From Caldisalinibacter kiritimatiensis (GTDB lineage Bacteria > Bacillota > Clostridia > Tissierellales > Caldisalinibacteraceae), in contig NZ_ARZA01000256.1 of assembly GCF_000387765.1 (NCBI RefSeq), positions 1-46,199 of the forward strand: a stretch of DNA of 46,199 nt, given 5' to 3'. Position numbers and translations under genes: made by a program. Below are positions 10,216 through 19,463 of the stretch, piece after piece (position 1 is the stretch's first letter; each line of letters starts with the position of its first letter). Under the pieces are notes generated by a model. That model was not told the DNA's origin. It did not search any database and saw nothing but the letters and a program-made list of their open reading frames with translations.

Positions 10216-11469
10216 TTATACCCCCTCTACAAAAAACTCTATTTCATTACCTACCAACTTCTCAAATTGCTCTTTTTTAATTGAAAACCCTATCATCTCA
10301 CCAGGAGTAAATTTAACTTCTCTTTTTTTAGCAATTACTTCATCACCAACTTTAGCTTTTATAACATGATTTTTATAGACATTTTTAACCCTCATATAAA
10401 ATCTAACTTCATTTTCTATATTGTTAATATTAATATTTTGGGGAACTACATAACCAATACCATATCCATTTTTAGTCTTATGTGTAATATCTGTATTCAT
10501 TTCATCTTTTACAAATAAAGCTGCTCCTTTACCGCTTAAATATCCCTCTTCTGTCACATAATCTACTAAATCGTGTACATGAACCACATTACCACATGCA
10601 AATACCCCTTCTTTACTTGTTTGCCTTAACTCCCCAACTACAGGACCATTAGTTCTTCTATCTATTTTTATACCACAAGCCCTTGTAAGCTCATTTTCTG
10701 GAATAAGTCCCACAGATAATAATAATGTATCGCATTTAATAAACTCCTCTGTCCCCTTTATTGGCTTTAAATTTTTGTCTACTTTCGCTATCGTAACACC
10801 TTCTACTCTATCCTTTCCATGTATATTAACTACAGTATGACTTAATTTTAGTGGTATACCATAATCATCTAAACATTGAACAATATTTCTAGTTAATCCA
10901 TTTGAATATGGCATAAGCTCAACTACACATTTTACATCTGCTCCCTCAAGGGTCATTCTTCTAGCCATTATAAGTCCAATATCTCCAGAACCTAATATAA
11001 CTACCTCTTTACCTGGCATATATCCTTCCATATTTATAAACCTCTGTGCTGTTCCAGCTGTAAATACTCCTGCAGGTCTACTTCCAGGTATATTTATTGC
11101 TCCTCTAGTCCTTTCTCTACAACCCATTGCTAAAATAACTGCTTTAGCTTCAATAATCATATAACCATTTTCATTATTTATTGCATGTACTTTATTTTGT
11201 TCATCAATTTGTAAAACCATTGTGTCAACTATTACTTCTATATTTGTTTTATCTATATCATCAATAAATCTTTGACTATATTCAGGCCCTGTTAATTCTT
11301 CACCAAAATGATGAATTCCAAAACCATTATGAATACATTGATTTAATATACCTCCTAATTCCTTATCCCTTTCTATAACTAATACTTTATTTACTCCATT
11401 TCTATAAGCTTCATATGCAGCTGCTAACCCTGCTGGACCACCACCAATAACTACTACATCATACTTCAT
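10216..11469 (-). CDS. FAD/NAD-dependent oxidoreductase of the glycerol-3-phosphate dehydrogenase operon
   Basis: Pyridine nucleotide-disulfide oxidoreductase fold, 417 aa. The N-terminal FAD-binding GGGPAGLAAA motif (about residues 9-18), a second dinucleotide motif GSGDIGLIMARR and the C-terminal GVFACGNVVHVHD segment are visible. The redox-active CxxxxC is replaced by LNQCIHNGFG, a form typical of this subgroup, which pairs with GlpA-like enzymes. ATG at 11469 has GGGGGA upstream and starts 2 bases after the stop of the GlpA-like gene; a TTG three codons earlier is rejected. Likely passes electrons from glycerol-3-phosphate oxidation to NAD or another carrier. Confidence 0.88.
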   Translation of the reverse strand: MKYDVVVIGGGPAGLAAAYEAYRNGVNKVLVIERDKELGGILNQCIHNGFGIHHFGEELTGPEYSQRFIDDIDKTNIEVIVDTMVLQIDEQNKVHAINNENGYMIIEAKAVILAMGCRERTRGAINIPGSRPAGVFTAGTAQRFINMEGYMPGKEVVILGSGDIGLIMARRMTLEGADVKCVVELMPYSNGLTRNIVQCLDDYGIPLKLSHTVVNIHGKDRVEGVTIAKVDKNLKPIKGTEEFIKCDTLLLSVGLIPENELTRACGIKIDRRTNGPVVGELRQTSKEGVFACGNVVHVHDLVDYVTEEGYLSGKGAALFVKDEMNTDITHKTKNGYGIGYVVPQNININNIENEVRFYMRVKNVYKNHVIKAKVGDEVIAKKREVKFTPGEMIGFSIKKEQFEKLVGNEIEFFVEGV

Positions 11470-11471
11470 AG

Positions 11472-12929
11472 TTAACAATCCCCCTTATAATCCTCGAAAG
11501 CTTTTTTTGTTCTATCAACTAATATATTTGAACCCTTATTTCTCTTCTGAATTTCTTCCATAGGAATATTTAACTCTCTACTTATGATTTCAATTATTCT
11601 AGGTGTACAAAATCCTCCTTGACATCTACCCCCAGTAGCTCTTACTCTTCTTTTTATTCCATCTATTGTACTTACTTTGATTGGTCTATTTAATGCTTCA
11701 ATAATTTCTCCCTCTGTAACACTTTCACATCTACATATTATCCTTCCGTATCGTGGGTCTTTTTTGATAAGCTCATTTATTTCTTCTGGGCTCATATTTT
11801 CTGTTCTATTTATAGGTGTTCTATATGGATTAAAATTTTCTTTCTCTTTTAATTGAAGTCCTAAATTCGAAACAATATCTACTACTTTAACAGCAATAGC
11901 TGGAGCTGAAGTTAACCCCGGTGAATCAATTGCTGCTACATTTATAAAACCCTTTATTTCACTTTCTTCAATAATGAAGTCACCATTCTTTGAACTAGCC
12001 CTTAAACCTGAAAATGAAGTAATAACTTTCCTTCCATCTACTTCAGGAATTGATTTCTTTCCCGTCTGTAATATTTCTTCTAAAACTTCTTTTGTTGTAT
12101 CTATATTTCCTTTATCATCTATATACTCGGCACTTGGTCCCAATAAAAGATTACCATGATAAGTTTTAGTTACTAATACTCCCTTTGTTCCATTTTTAGG
12201 AGTTTGGAATATAACACTGTTTGCTAAATACCCCTGTTCCTTATCAAATAGTAGATATTGCCCCCTTCTAGGCGTTATGTCAAAATCATTTATACCAACC
12301 ATTCTAGCTATATCATCGGCATGTACCCCTGCTGCATTTATTACATATTTTGATGTGAAATTTCCCCTATTTGTTTTTATTATGAAACCTTTTTCTTCCT
12401 TGTTTATATCAACTACCTCAGTTTCTAAGTGTAATATCACACCATTTTCAACTGCATTTTCTGCTAATGCAATAGCAAATTCATAAGGTGATATAATCCC
12501 TGCTGTTTTACAGTAAAGTCCTATTTTTACCTCCTTATTTATATAGGGTTCTTTTTTGCTTATAAACTCTTTATCTACTATTTCAAGACCTCTTGCACCA
12601 TTTTTTAGTCCATTCTCATATAATCTTTTTATTTCTTTTTCATCATCTTCATCGAAACCTATTACAAATGAACCTATTTCTGCAAAACCAAAACTTAATT
12701 CCTTATCAAGTCTTTTAAACATACTATTTCCTTTAGCACTTAATTCTCCTTTTAAAGTACCGTGCTTTGCATCATATCCACCATGCACAATACCACTGTT
12801 TGCTTTAGTAGTTCCACATGCCACATCTTCACTTTTTTCAAGCCAACATATATTCAAATCATACCGAGACAATTCTCTTGCTATTGCACTTCCTATTACT
12901 CCTGCACCTATAATACATACATCATACAT
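11472..12929 (-). CDS. GlpA-like FAD-dependent glycerol-3-phosphate dehydrogenase
   Basis: DAO-type oxidoreductase, 485 aa from the chosen ATG. An N-terminal GxGxxG FAD motif (CIIGAGVIGSAIAREL) opens the DAO domain (about 1-360). A BFD-like [2Fe-2S] domain at about 395-450 has CRCE...GGRCQGGFC. This architecture is that of anaerobic GlpA/LhgO-like enzymes, which oxidise glycerol 3-phosphate to dihydroxyacetone phosphate. The ATG at 12929 has AAGGGGG at 8 bases; the 32 codons of open frame upstream are the leader hairpin, not coding. First gene of a three-gene operon; glpK and glpF are not in the window. Confidence 0.9.
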   Translation of the reverse strand: MYDVCIIGAGVIGSAIARELSRYDLNICWLEKSEDVACGTTKANSGIVHGGYDAKHGTLKGELSAKGNSMFKRLDKELSFGFAEIGSFVIGFDEDDEKEIKRLYENGLKNGARGLEIVDKEFISKKEPYINKEVKIGLYCKTAGIISPYEFAIALAENAVENGVILHLETEVVDINKEEKGFIIKTNRGNFTSKYVINAAGVHADDIARMVGINDFDITPRRGQYLLFDKEQGYLANSVIFQTPKNGTKGVLVTKTYHGNLLLGPSAEYIDDKGNIDTTKEVLEEILQTGKKSIPEVDGRKVITSFSGLRASSKNGDFIIEESEIKGFINVAAIDSPGLTSAPAIAVKVVDIVSNLGLQLKEKENFNPYRTPINRTENMSPEEINELIKKDPRYGRIICRCESVTEGEIIEALNRPIKVSTIDGIKRRVRATGGRCQGGFCTPRIIEIISRELNIPMEEIQKRNKGSNILVDRTKKAFEDYKGDC

Positions 12930-12952
12930 AATATTAACCCCCTTTATTTTCA

Positions 12953-13023
12953 TAAAAATAAAAAGGCCACGACTAAATAAACCTCCTTCCAGAGGCTTTT
13001 TAGTATGGCCTTCTCTCACTCTC
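12953..13023 (-). promoter_or_regulatory. Leader hairpin, probable antitermination site of the glycerol operon
   Basis: The transcript leader begins with a purine-rich GAGAGTGAGAGAAGG segment and folds into a long hairpin. AAGGCCA (13006-13012 on the plus strand) pairs with TGGCCTT (12963-12969), an ACTAAA/TTTAGT stem follows, then an inner GCCTC/GAGG stem. A U-rich tract (12953-12964) follows, as in an intrinsic terminator, just ahead of the gene's own SD. Glp operons of Firmicutes are controlled by the antiterminator GlpP at such leaders; GlpP binding here is inferred. Confidence 0.65.
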
Positions 13024-13049
13024 AAACCAATATTTACTTTTATAATATA

Positions 13050-13078
13050 ATTATACCATTAAATATTTTGGCTAACAA
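13050..13078 (-). promoter_or_regulatory. Sigma-A promoter of the glycerol-3-phosphate operon
   Basis: On the minus strand TTGTTA is followed after 17 bases by TATAAT. The -10 lies in one arm of a 16-bp inverted repeat shared with the divergent apbE promoter. Confidence 0.75.
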
Positions 13079-13116
13079 GTTATCAGTTTATATTTATTCT
13101 CATTTGTTTAGTAAAC

Positions 13117-13145
13117 TTTCCAAAAGTAAAATTTAATGGTATAAT
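13117..13145 (+). promoter_or_regulatory. Sigma-A promoter of apbE
   Basis: TTTCCA (13117-13122), 17 bases, then TATAAT (13140-13145). The apbE start codon is 48 bases beyond the -10. Confidence 0.6.
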
Positions 13146-13192
13146 TTATTTCATAATTCGTTATTCTATTGACTAAAGAGGAGGACTCTTTT

Positions 13193-14269
13193 ATGGCTAG
13201 AAAATTACAAAAGAATATTATTATTTCAGTGTTAGTAATTACTTTACTGCTTACTTTAGGATATAATTTGTTTTTTTCAAAGGGTAAACAATACACAAAT
13301 GAACCTATTTCTAAGACTGGCTTTTTATTGGGTACTATAGTTGAAGTAAAAATTTATGACCAAGTTGATGAAGCAATATTTGATAAAGTATTTAATATAC
13401 TAGATGAAATAGAAAACAAAATGAGTGTAAATATTCAAACAAGTGAAGTTTCTAAAATTAACAATAATGCTGGTATTAAAAGTGTTAATGTATCAGAAGA
13501 AACTTTCAATGTAATAAATAAAGGAAAATATTATTCATCTATTTCAAATGGTAATTTTGACATCAGTATAGGTCCTTTAGTTGAACTTTGGAATATTGGT
13601 AGTGGTAATGAACAGATACCATCTTCTAAACAAATACAAGAAGCTCTTAATAATATAGATTATCGTAACATTATTTTAGATAAATCAAATTACAGTGTTA
13701 GATTATCTAAAAAAGGTATGATGATTGACCTTGGAGGTATTGCAAAAGGTTATGCAGCTGATAAAATAGCTTCTTATCTGAAAGATAACAACATAAACAG
13801 TGCCATAATAAATTTAGGAGGCAATGTATATGCTTTAGGAGCAAGACCGGATAAAACCCCTTGGAAAATAGCAATACAAAACCCATTAGAAACTAGAGGG
13901 ACTTATTTGGGAACCGTAGAATTAAAAGATAAATCTGTAGTATCATCTGGTGTGTATGAAAGGTATTTCGTACACAATGACAAAAGGTATCATCATATCC
14001 TAAGTCCTTTTACTGGTTATCCTGTAGAAAACTCTTTACTAAGTGTTACTATTGTTTCTGATAAATCTATTGATGGTGATGGATTATCTACTGCAGTTTT
14101 CACATTAGGTTTAGATAAAGGAGCTAATCTAATTAATTCCCTTGAAGGAATAGAAGCAATATTTATTGACGATAAACAAAATGTTTACATTACTACTGGA
14201 CTTAAAAATAGCTTTGAACTTACAGATAACGAGTTTACTCTAAAAATTTTATCGAGTAATATAGATTAA
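13193..14269 (+). CDS. apbE: FAD:protein FMN transferase (ApbE)
   Basis: ApbE family, 358 aa. It transfers FMN from FAD onto threonine residues of extracytoplasmic flavoproteins such as RnfG/RnfD or Nqr subunits. A hydrophobic N-terminal segment (about residues 8-27) lacks a lipobox, so it is a membrane-anchored or secreted form. The conserved MIDLGGIAKGYAAD segment, INLGGNVYALG and YHHILSPFTGYPV are all present. The ATG at 13193 has AGAGGAGG at 8 bases; a TTG eight codons upstream is rejected. It is transcribed alone, divergent from the glycerol operon, and ends at a strong terminator. No flavoprotein substrate is encoded nearby. Confidence 0.93.
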   Translation: MARKLQKNIIISVLVITLLLTLGYNLFFSKGKQYTNEPISKTGFLLGTIVEVKIYDQVDEAIFDKVFNILDEIENKMSVNIQTSEVSKINNNAGIKSVNVSEETFNVINKGKYYSSISNGNFDISIGPLVELWNIGSGNEQIPSSKQIQEALNNIDYRNIILDKSNYSVRLSKKGMMIDLGGIAKGYAADKIASYLKDNNINSAIINLGGNVYALGARPDKTPWKIAIQNPLETRGTYLGTVELKDKSVVSSGVYERYFVHNDKRYHHILSPFTGYPVENSLLSVTIVSDKSIDGDGLSTAVFTLGLDKGANLINSLEGIEAIFIDDKQNVYITTGLKNSFELTDNEFTLKILSSNID

Positions 14270-14270
14270 T

Positions 14271-14297
14271 AAAACCCCAGAAAAAATCTGGGGTTTT
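14271..14297. terminator. Bidirectional terminator between apbE and ptsI
   Basis: AAAACCCCAGA pairs with TCTGGGGTTTT across a short A-rich loop. T-runs follow on both strands, so it can end both convergent genes. Confidence 0.9.
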
Positions 14298-14299
14298 TG

Positions 14300-16012
14300 T
14301 TAAAATTCTATTTTTATATTTTCTTCAATAAATTTCTTAACCTCTTCAGCAGTTGGCAAGTTTATAACTTTTTCAGCCATCTCTTTCATTTCTTCTCTTG
14401 ATAAGTTGTTAATTATCCATCTAGCTTTAAGTATTGATATCGGACTCATACTAAACTCATCTAATCCCATACCTATTAGAATTGGTATTAATTTAGGGTC
14501 TCCTGCAACTTCTCCACACATTCCAACCCATATTCCTGCTTTATGCCCATTATCAATAACCTGTTTTACTAGTCTTAGTAATGCTGGATGGAATTGATTA
14601 TATAAGTACGAAATTTGTCTGTTTCCTCTATCTACTGCTGTTGTATATTGAAGTAAGTCATTTGTTCCTATACTAAAGAAATCCACCTCTTTAGCAAATA
14701 CATCTGACATAATTGCTGCTGCAGGTATTTCTATCATCATACCTACTTCAATTTCTTCATTGAATTTAACATTTTCGCTTCTTAGTTCTTCTTTTACTTC
14801 TTCTAATATAGCTTTAGCCTGTCTAAGTTCCTCTATACTTGAAATCATAGGGAACATTATTTTTATATTTCCATATGCACTTGCTCTTAATAATGCTCTT
14901 AACTGAGTTTTAAATATGTCAGTTCTATCTAAGCATAATCTTATAGCTCTATATCCTAGGAAAGGATTCATCTCTTCAGGCAGCTCTAAATATGGTAAAT
15001 CTTTATCTCCACCTATATCTAAGGTTCTAATTACTACTGGTTTTCCTTCTAATCTTTCTGCAACCTCTTTGTATGCTTCAAATTGTTCATCTTCTGTTGG
15101 TAGGTCATCTCTATCCATATATAAGAACTCTGTTCTATATAAACCTACTCCTTCCCCATCATTTCTAATTACTCCATCTACATCTTTTGGTGTACCTATA
15201 TTAGCTACTAATTCTACTTCAAATCCATCTTTAGTTTCACTTTTAGCACCTTTAAGCTCAGCTAGTCTTTCTCTGAATTTTTCATACTCTTCTTTTTTAT
15301 TTTTATATTCTTCTATAACTTTTTCCTCTGGATTTACAATTACATTACCTTCTTCACCATCAAATATTAAAATGTCACCGTTTTTAACACTTGTTGTTAT
15401 ACCCTCTACACCTACTACTGCAGGTATTTCTAAAGTTCTAGCCATTATAGCTGAGTGTGCTGTCTTTCCACCTATTTCAGTAACAAATCCAAGCACTTTT
15501 TCTTTATCCATCTGAGCTGTATCCGATGGAGTTAAATCCTCGGCTATAATTATGACTTCTTCTTCAAGTCTTGATAAATCAGTTGTTTCAATTCCAAGTA
15601 ACTGTTTAATTACTCTGCTAGAAACATCTTTAATGTCTGCTGCCCTTTCTTTCATGTATTCATTATCCATGCTTTCAAATATTTGAACGAAATTATTAGT
15701 TACTTCATTTAATGCAAATTCTGCATTAACCTCTTCAGATTTAATCTTTTGCTCAACTTGACCAAAGAACTCTGGGTCATCTAATATCATACTATGAGCT
15801 TCAAATATTTTAGCTTCTTTCTCTCCAATGTTTTTTAATGTATGCTCATAAAGCTTATTGATTTGTTCTTTACTTACTTTTCTAGCTTCTTCTAGTCTCT
15901 TAATCTCAGCATCAACATTTTCTATACTCTTCTTTTCAATCTTAATCTCTGGGTCTTTCTTTACTAGGACTTTACCTATAGCGATCCCTGGTGATGCTCC
16001 TATTCCTTTCAT
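14300..16012 (-). CDS. ptsI: PTS enzyme I (PtsI)
   Basis: Phosphoenolpyruvate-protein phosphotransferase, 570 aa, standard length. It takes phosphate from PEP onto a histidine and passes it to HPr. The phosphorylated histidine is His186 in [12 protein letters not shown]. The C-terminal PEP-binding domain shows [35 protein letters not shown] and the cysteine-containing GMCGEVAGD. It starts at ATG 13 bases after ptsH. It closes a cluster that runs regulator, EIIA, EIIB, HPr, EI on the minus strand. Confidence 0.97.
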   Translation of the reverse strand: MKGIGASPGIAIGKVLVKKDPEIKIEKKSIENVDAEIKRLEEARKVSKEQINKLYEHTLKNIGEKEAKIFEAHSMILDDPEFFGQVEQKIKSEEVNAEFALNEVTNNFVQIFESMDNEYMKERAADIKDVSSRVIKQLLGIETTDLSRLEEEVIIIAEDLTPSDTAQMDKEKVLGFVTEIGGKTAHSAIMARTLEIPAVVGVEGITTSVKNGDILIFDGEEGNVIVNPEEKVIEEYKNKKEEYEKFRERLAELKGAKSETKDGFEVELVANIGTPKDVDGVIRNDGEGVGLYRTEFLYMDRDDLPTEDEQFEAYKEVAERLEGKPVVIRTLDIGGDKDLPYLELPEEMNPFLGYRAIRLCLDRTDIFKTQLRALLRASAYGNIKIMFPMISSIEELRQAKAILEEVKEELRSENVKFNEEIEVGMMIEIPAAAIMSDVFAKEVDFFSIGTNDLLQYTTAVDRGNRQISYLYNQFHPALLRLVKQVIDNGHKAGIWVGMCGEVAGDPKLIPILIGMGLDEFSMSPISILKARWIINNLSREEMKEMAEKVINLPTAEEVKKFIEENIKIEF

Positions 16013-16025
16013 TTAGTATACACTC

Positions 16026-16289
16026 CTATTCTCCGAAGTTGTTCTCAACTAGCTCTTTTAATGCTTCCACTGCTTCCTTTTCATCGTCACCTTCAGCTAT
16101 TATTTCAAGCTTATCTCCTTTGCTAGCTCCCATACTTAAGATACCCATTATACTTTTTCCATTGAATTTTGTACCATCTTTTACTATTGTTACTTCTGAT
16201 GTATATTTAGAAGCTTCCTTTACAAATATACTTGCTGGTCTTGCATGTAAACCTGTTTCATTTTGTAATACAATTTCTACTTTTTGCAT
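16026..16289 (-). CDS. ptsH: Phosphocarrier protein HPr
   Basis: HPr, 87 aa, the usual length. His15 in ETGLHARPAS is the EI-dependent phosphorylation site. Ser46 in GKSIMGILSMGA is the HprK/P regulatory site of Firmicutes, so this is a true HPr and not a Crh-like paralogue, which lacks His15. ATG has AGGAGG upstream. It is followed after 13 bases by ptsI. Confidence 0.97.
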   Translation of the reverse strand: MQKVEIVLQNETGLHARPASIFVKEASKYTSEVTIVKDGTKFNGKSIMGILSMGASKGDKLEIIAEGDDEKEAVEALKELVENNFGE

Positions 16290-16379
16290 TTATTATTCCT
16301 CCTTTTATTTTTTATATTTATAATAAAAATATTAATTAGCTAATTTGATTGATACTTGCATAAGTTTAGCAACTAATTT

Positions 16380-16727
16380 TTATAAAGTCAATACCTTCTT
16401 TTCTCCTTTTAAATAATCCTTGATGCTATTAAGTATTGAATCTGATTTTTTAATGATATCTACAACACTTACCTTAAATACTTCTTTATCTTTAAATCTT
16501 TCTTTGTTTATAATATCTTTATCCTTTGTCAAGATAACTAAATCGGCATTTTTTATATTTTCTTGCGATAGTTGATTTTCAATGCCTATTTTACCTTGAG
16601 TTTCAACTTTTATTTGTATTCCTACCCTTTTTGCTGCTATTTCTAAAGCTTCAGCTGCTAAATACGTTTGTGCTAAGCCTGTAGGGCAAGCTGTTACTGC
16701 AACAACTTTAATCTTTGTCACCTCCAT
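16380..16727 (-). CDS. PTS fructose-type EIIB component
   Basis: Stand-alone EIIB of the fructose family, 110-115 aa. The phosphorylatable cysteine is in ACPTGLAQT, one residue away from the common CPTGIAHT. It would receive phosphate from the EIIA encoded just upstream. The start is unclear. The ATG at 16727 has no SD, and an excellent GGAGG lies inside the frame with 8 bases to an ATT at 16712, exactly where the homologous proteins begin (MKVVAVTACPTG). Either ATT is used or the extra five codons are real. No EIIC permease is encoded nearby, so transport or regulation remains open. Confidence 0.85.
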   Translation of the reverse strand: MEVTKIKVVAVTACPTGLAQTYLAAEALEIAAKRVGIQIKVETQGKIGIENQLSQENIKNADLVILTKDKDIINKERFKDKEVFKVSVVDIIKKSDSILNSIKDYLKGEKKVLTL

Positions 16728-16770
16728 CTACAATGGGGTTCATCCAATAACCTAATATCGTTATACTTTA

Positions 16771-17229
16771 CTATCTGTCCTTAAATATAGAATTAAATAA
16801 ACTAATAAATTTATCCTTGCTATCTATTGATAAAAGAGCATGTCTAAACTCTTCATTAACTAACTTTCTTGACAATGCAGATATTGTTTCTAAATGCTGT
16901 TTAGAATCAGTTTCTTGTGGTACTGCTAATAGAAATACTAAGTTTACAGGCTTACCATCAACTGAATCCCAATCTACACCTTTTTTTAATCTACCAAAGG
17001 CAATAGTAGGTTTTTTTACATCTTTACATTTTCCGTGGGGGATAGCTATTCCATATCCAATCCCTGTAGTAGAAAGCCTTTCCCTTCTAAAAACTTCTGA
17101 TAAATAACCATCAAGATTATACAGTCTATTTTGAACATTTATTAGCTCTGCTAATTCTATTATTACTTTTCTTTTGCTACTCTCACTTACATCTAACTTT
17201 ATTAAGTGTTCATTAATAAGCTTACTCAT
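16771..17229 (-). CDS. PTS EIIA component, fructose/mannitol type
   Basis: EIIA-2 domain protein, 152 aa. The active-site histidine is His65 in GIAIPHGKC, within the family block GxGxAIPH. Start ATG follows the stop codon of the PRD regulator directly, so the two are translationally coupled, and AGAGGAAG supplies the ribosome binding site. It is probably both phosphate donor to the EIIB and an input to the regulator, which carries its own EIIA domain. Confidence 0.92.
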   Translation of the reverse strand: MSKLINEHLIKLDVSESSKRKVIIELAELINVQNRLYNLDGYLSEVFRRERLSTTGIGYGIAIPHGKCKDVKKPTIAFGRLKKGVDWDSVDGKPVNLVFLLAVPQETDSKQHLETISALSRKLVNEEFRHALLSIDSKDKFISLFNSIFKDR

Positions 17230-19251
17230 CTAGCTCTTCCTCTCTAGTAGCACCTCATAAATTTGCTCAGATGTCTTGCTATCTCTTATTGTATTTAAAA
17301 TATCTACATTGTCTAACATAGAATAAAAGCTTTTAAAAAATTTCCTTATTTCATTACTTGCCTCAAAACCAAGAGCAAGCAGAAACACTATATCCACCTT
17401 TTCTCCTGACCAATCTATCGGCTCATTAAGAGTCGCTATTGCAATTGAAGGTCGATGGACTAATTTCTCATTTCCATGGGGTATAGCCACCCCTTTTCCT
17501 ACTGCGGTTGATGTAACCTTTTCTCTATCTAAAACTGTTTCTATATATCCCTTCTCTACAAATCCTTTATTTACTAGTTCATCCCCTAATCTATTTATAA
17601 CTTCTTCTCTACTACTTGCATTCATCTTTGAAAAAATTAGCTCTTGATTAAACAAACTATTTTCTTTGCTTTCTATGATTTCTTTATCAAATTTCCTAGT
17701 GTTTTCTACATTCTTTATATATTTTTTTACTCTTTCTATATCGTTTGCATTTACAAACACACTAATTTGAACTGTTGGTTTTGACGTGTATTTAAAAGGT
17801 ATTGTAGTTATGACTATATCAAAGTCCTTGGGATTTATCTTATCAACCTCATGCACTGAAGTAATGTCTACAATCTCTAATCCATGTATTTCTTTTTCTA
17901 ATCTAACAGCAACAAGTTGCGCTGTTCCTATCCCGCTACTACACACAACTATTGCTCTTGTTTTTTTATTTAATCTTTCTAAAGCTGCTCCTATGTGTAT
18001 AGATAAATACCCTATCTCTTCTTCAGTAACTTTAACACCAAAAAACTTTTCAAACAGTACACTTGTTGCCCAAGCTGCACCAAATACACTAGGGTAATTA
18101 TTCTTTATATCGTCTAATAAAGGATTTCTTAAGCTTAAACCATATTTAAGTCTATTTATTGCAGGCCTTAAATGTAATGCTAATCCCGCTAGCAGCTTTT
18201 TATCTTTAGTAAAATCCACAGATAGAATGTTTCCAATTAATTCTACTATTTCTTTTGCCAGCTCTAAAATATTAGAGTCAACATTTTTTAATACATCATT
18301 AACTTCATTCGAATGAAAATTTTCTTTTATTTTAGCTCCTAAAACGTGTAATGAAATATATCCTACTTCTGGTTCTGGTACTTCTATATCAAACTCTTTC
18401 TCTATTTTTTTTGCTATCCACGCTGCTATTTCGTATTCTTTTTTCTCTTTAATTACTGACAGCTGCTTTGACTCCATATCTATATCTTTATTCTGTTTTA
18501 TTCTCTTAATTCCTATTGCTATATGAGCTATTAACCCTGCAAATGCTTCATCTGTTAATAAAAACTCCATTTTCTTCTCTGCTTCTGACAATATATCCTC
18601 TATTTTTCTTATATCTATATCTGAAAAAACTTTTTTTATATATTCATAGTCTTCTCTACTTATTCTACTATCTACTTTTTCAAAATTATCTTGATTTTGC
18701 AAAATATTTTTTATTTCTTCATCGTTTTTAAGTAAAACTAATAAATCTGCTGCTGCTTTTCTCCAGTTCTTTTCATCTCCTACTACTTCTATTCCATAAT
18801 TCTGCTTTCTTAAAAGCTTAAGATTATATTTTTCTAGCCATTTCTCTACTTCTTCTAAATCCTTATATATAGTAACTCTACTTACATAAAGCTCATCTGC
18901 TAAAAGCTGCATTGTAATAGATTCGTTTGATAATAATAACCTCTTAGTTATATATAACTGTCTTTCTTCTGAAGAATAAGGTTGAATATATACTTTACTT
19001 TTACTAATTGCTTCTCTAAGTAATATTCTCTCTTCTTGATTAGCTTCCAACCAAACTCCTACTCTAGGCTTCTTTATAAGCTTTCCATATTTACCACATT
19101 CAAAGTATTCTTCAATATGCTTAAGGTCATTTCTTATAGTTTTATTTGAAACATCCAATTTCTTTGCTATGTTATTTATTGTTATTGGCTCAACTTCATT
19201 TAGTAATATGTTTATAATTTCCCAACATCTAGAGTTAGGAACATCATTCAT
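17230..19251 (-). CDS. PRD-containing transcriptional regulator (BglG/MtlR type) with EIIB and EIIA domains
   Basis: Multidomain PTS-controlled activator, 673 aa. In order: an N-terminal winged helix-turn-helix (about 5-65), a second Mga-like HTH (about 85-150), two PRD domains with conserved histidines (AHIAIG and SLHVLG in the first, ALHLRP and SIHIG in the second), a GatB-like EIIB domain with CSSGIGTAQL (about 415-500) and an EIIA-2 domain with GVAIPHGNE (about 530-670). Phosphorylation at PRD histidines by HPr and EII sets its activity. ATG at 19251 has GAGGTG at 6 bases; a GTG three codons upstream is rejected. It heads the PTS cluster and likely controls it. Confidence 0.92.
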   Translation of the reverse strand: MNDVPNSRCWEIINILLNEVEPITINNIAKKLDVSNKTIRNDLKHIEEYFECGKYGKLIKKPRVGVWLEANQEERILLREAISKSKVYIQPYSSEERQLYITKRLLLSNESITMQLLADELYVSRVTIYKDLEEVEKWLEKYNLKLLRKQNYGIEVVGDEKNWRKAAADLLVLLKNDEEIKNILQNQDNFEKVDSRISREDYEYIKKVFSDIDIRKIEDILSEAEKKMEFLLTDEAFAGLIAHIAIGIKRIKQNKDIDMESKQLSVIKEKKEYEIAAWIAKKIEKEFDIEVPEPEVGYISLHVLGAKIKENFHSNEVNDVLKNVDSNILELAKEIVELIGNILSVDFTKDKKLLAGLALHLRPAINRLKYGLSLRNPLLDDIKNNYPSVFGAAWATSVLFEKFFGVKVTEEEIGYLSIHIGAALERLNKKTRAIVVCSSGIGTAQLVAVRLEKEIHGLEIVDITSVHEVDKINPKDFDIVITTIPFKYTSKPTVQISVFVNANDIERVKKYIKNVENTRKFDKEIIESKENSLFNQELIFSKMNASSREEVINRLGDELVNKGFVEKGYIETVLDREKVTSTAVGKGVAIPHGNEKLVHRPSIAIATLNEPIDWSGEKVDIVFLLALGFEASNEIRKFFKSFYSMLDNVDILNTIRDSKTSEQIYEVLLERKS

Positions 19252-19422
19252 TTTTAACACCTCAAAAGTCTATTTATATGAAACTAAATTATTATTGTGG
19301 TAGTCTATAAATAAATAGATTGACTTTCTATTATAAAATAATATCATAACCCTTTGTTCTTTTCTAGTTTTCAAAGTTAATAATATTTCACTTATTAATG
19401 TGGTAATTATTTATAAATAAAG

Positions 19423-19455
19423 AAGGTAGTTGAAAATCGAATTTTCAACTACCTT
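19423..19455 (-). terminator. Terminator after manA
   Basis: A perfect 15-bp stem with a 3-base loop, followed on the minus strand by a T-rich stretch. Confidence 0.8.
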
Positions 19456-19463
19456 TACCACAT

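Larger units (their letters stand above)
13049..13146. repeat. 16-bp inverted repeat spanning two divergent -10 boxes
   Basis: AATTATACCATTAAAT at 13049-13064 recurs inverted as ATTTAATGGTATAATT at 13131-13146, with no mismatch. Each arm contains the TATAAT of a divergent promoter, so the two units have identical sequence around their -10 boxes. Confidence 0.85.

Noticed and set aside
14916-15515. Plus-strand open frame of 199 codons opposite ptsI
   Set aside because: Antisense shadow of conserved enzyme I; serine-rich composition; no start signal.
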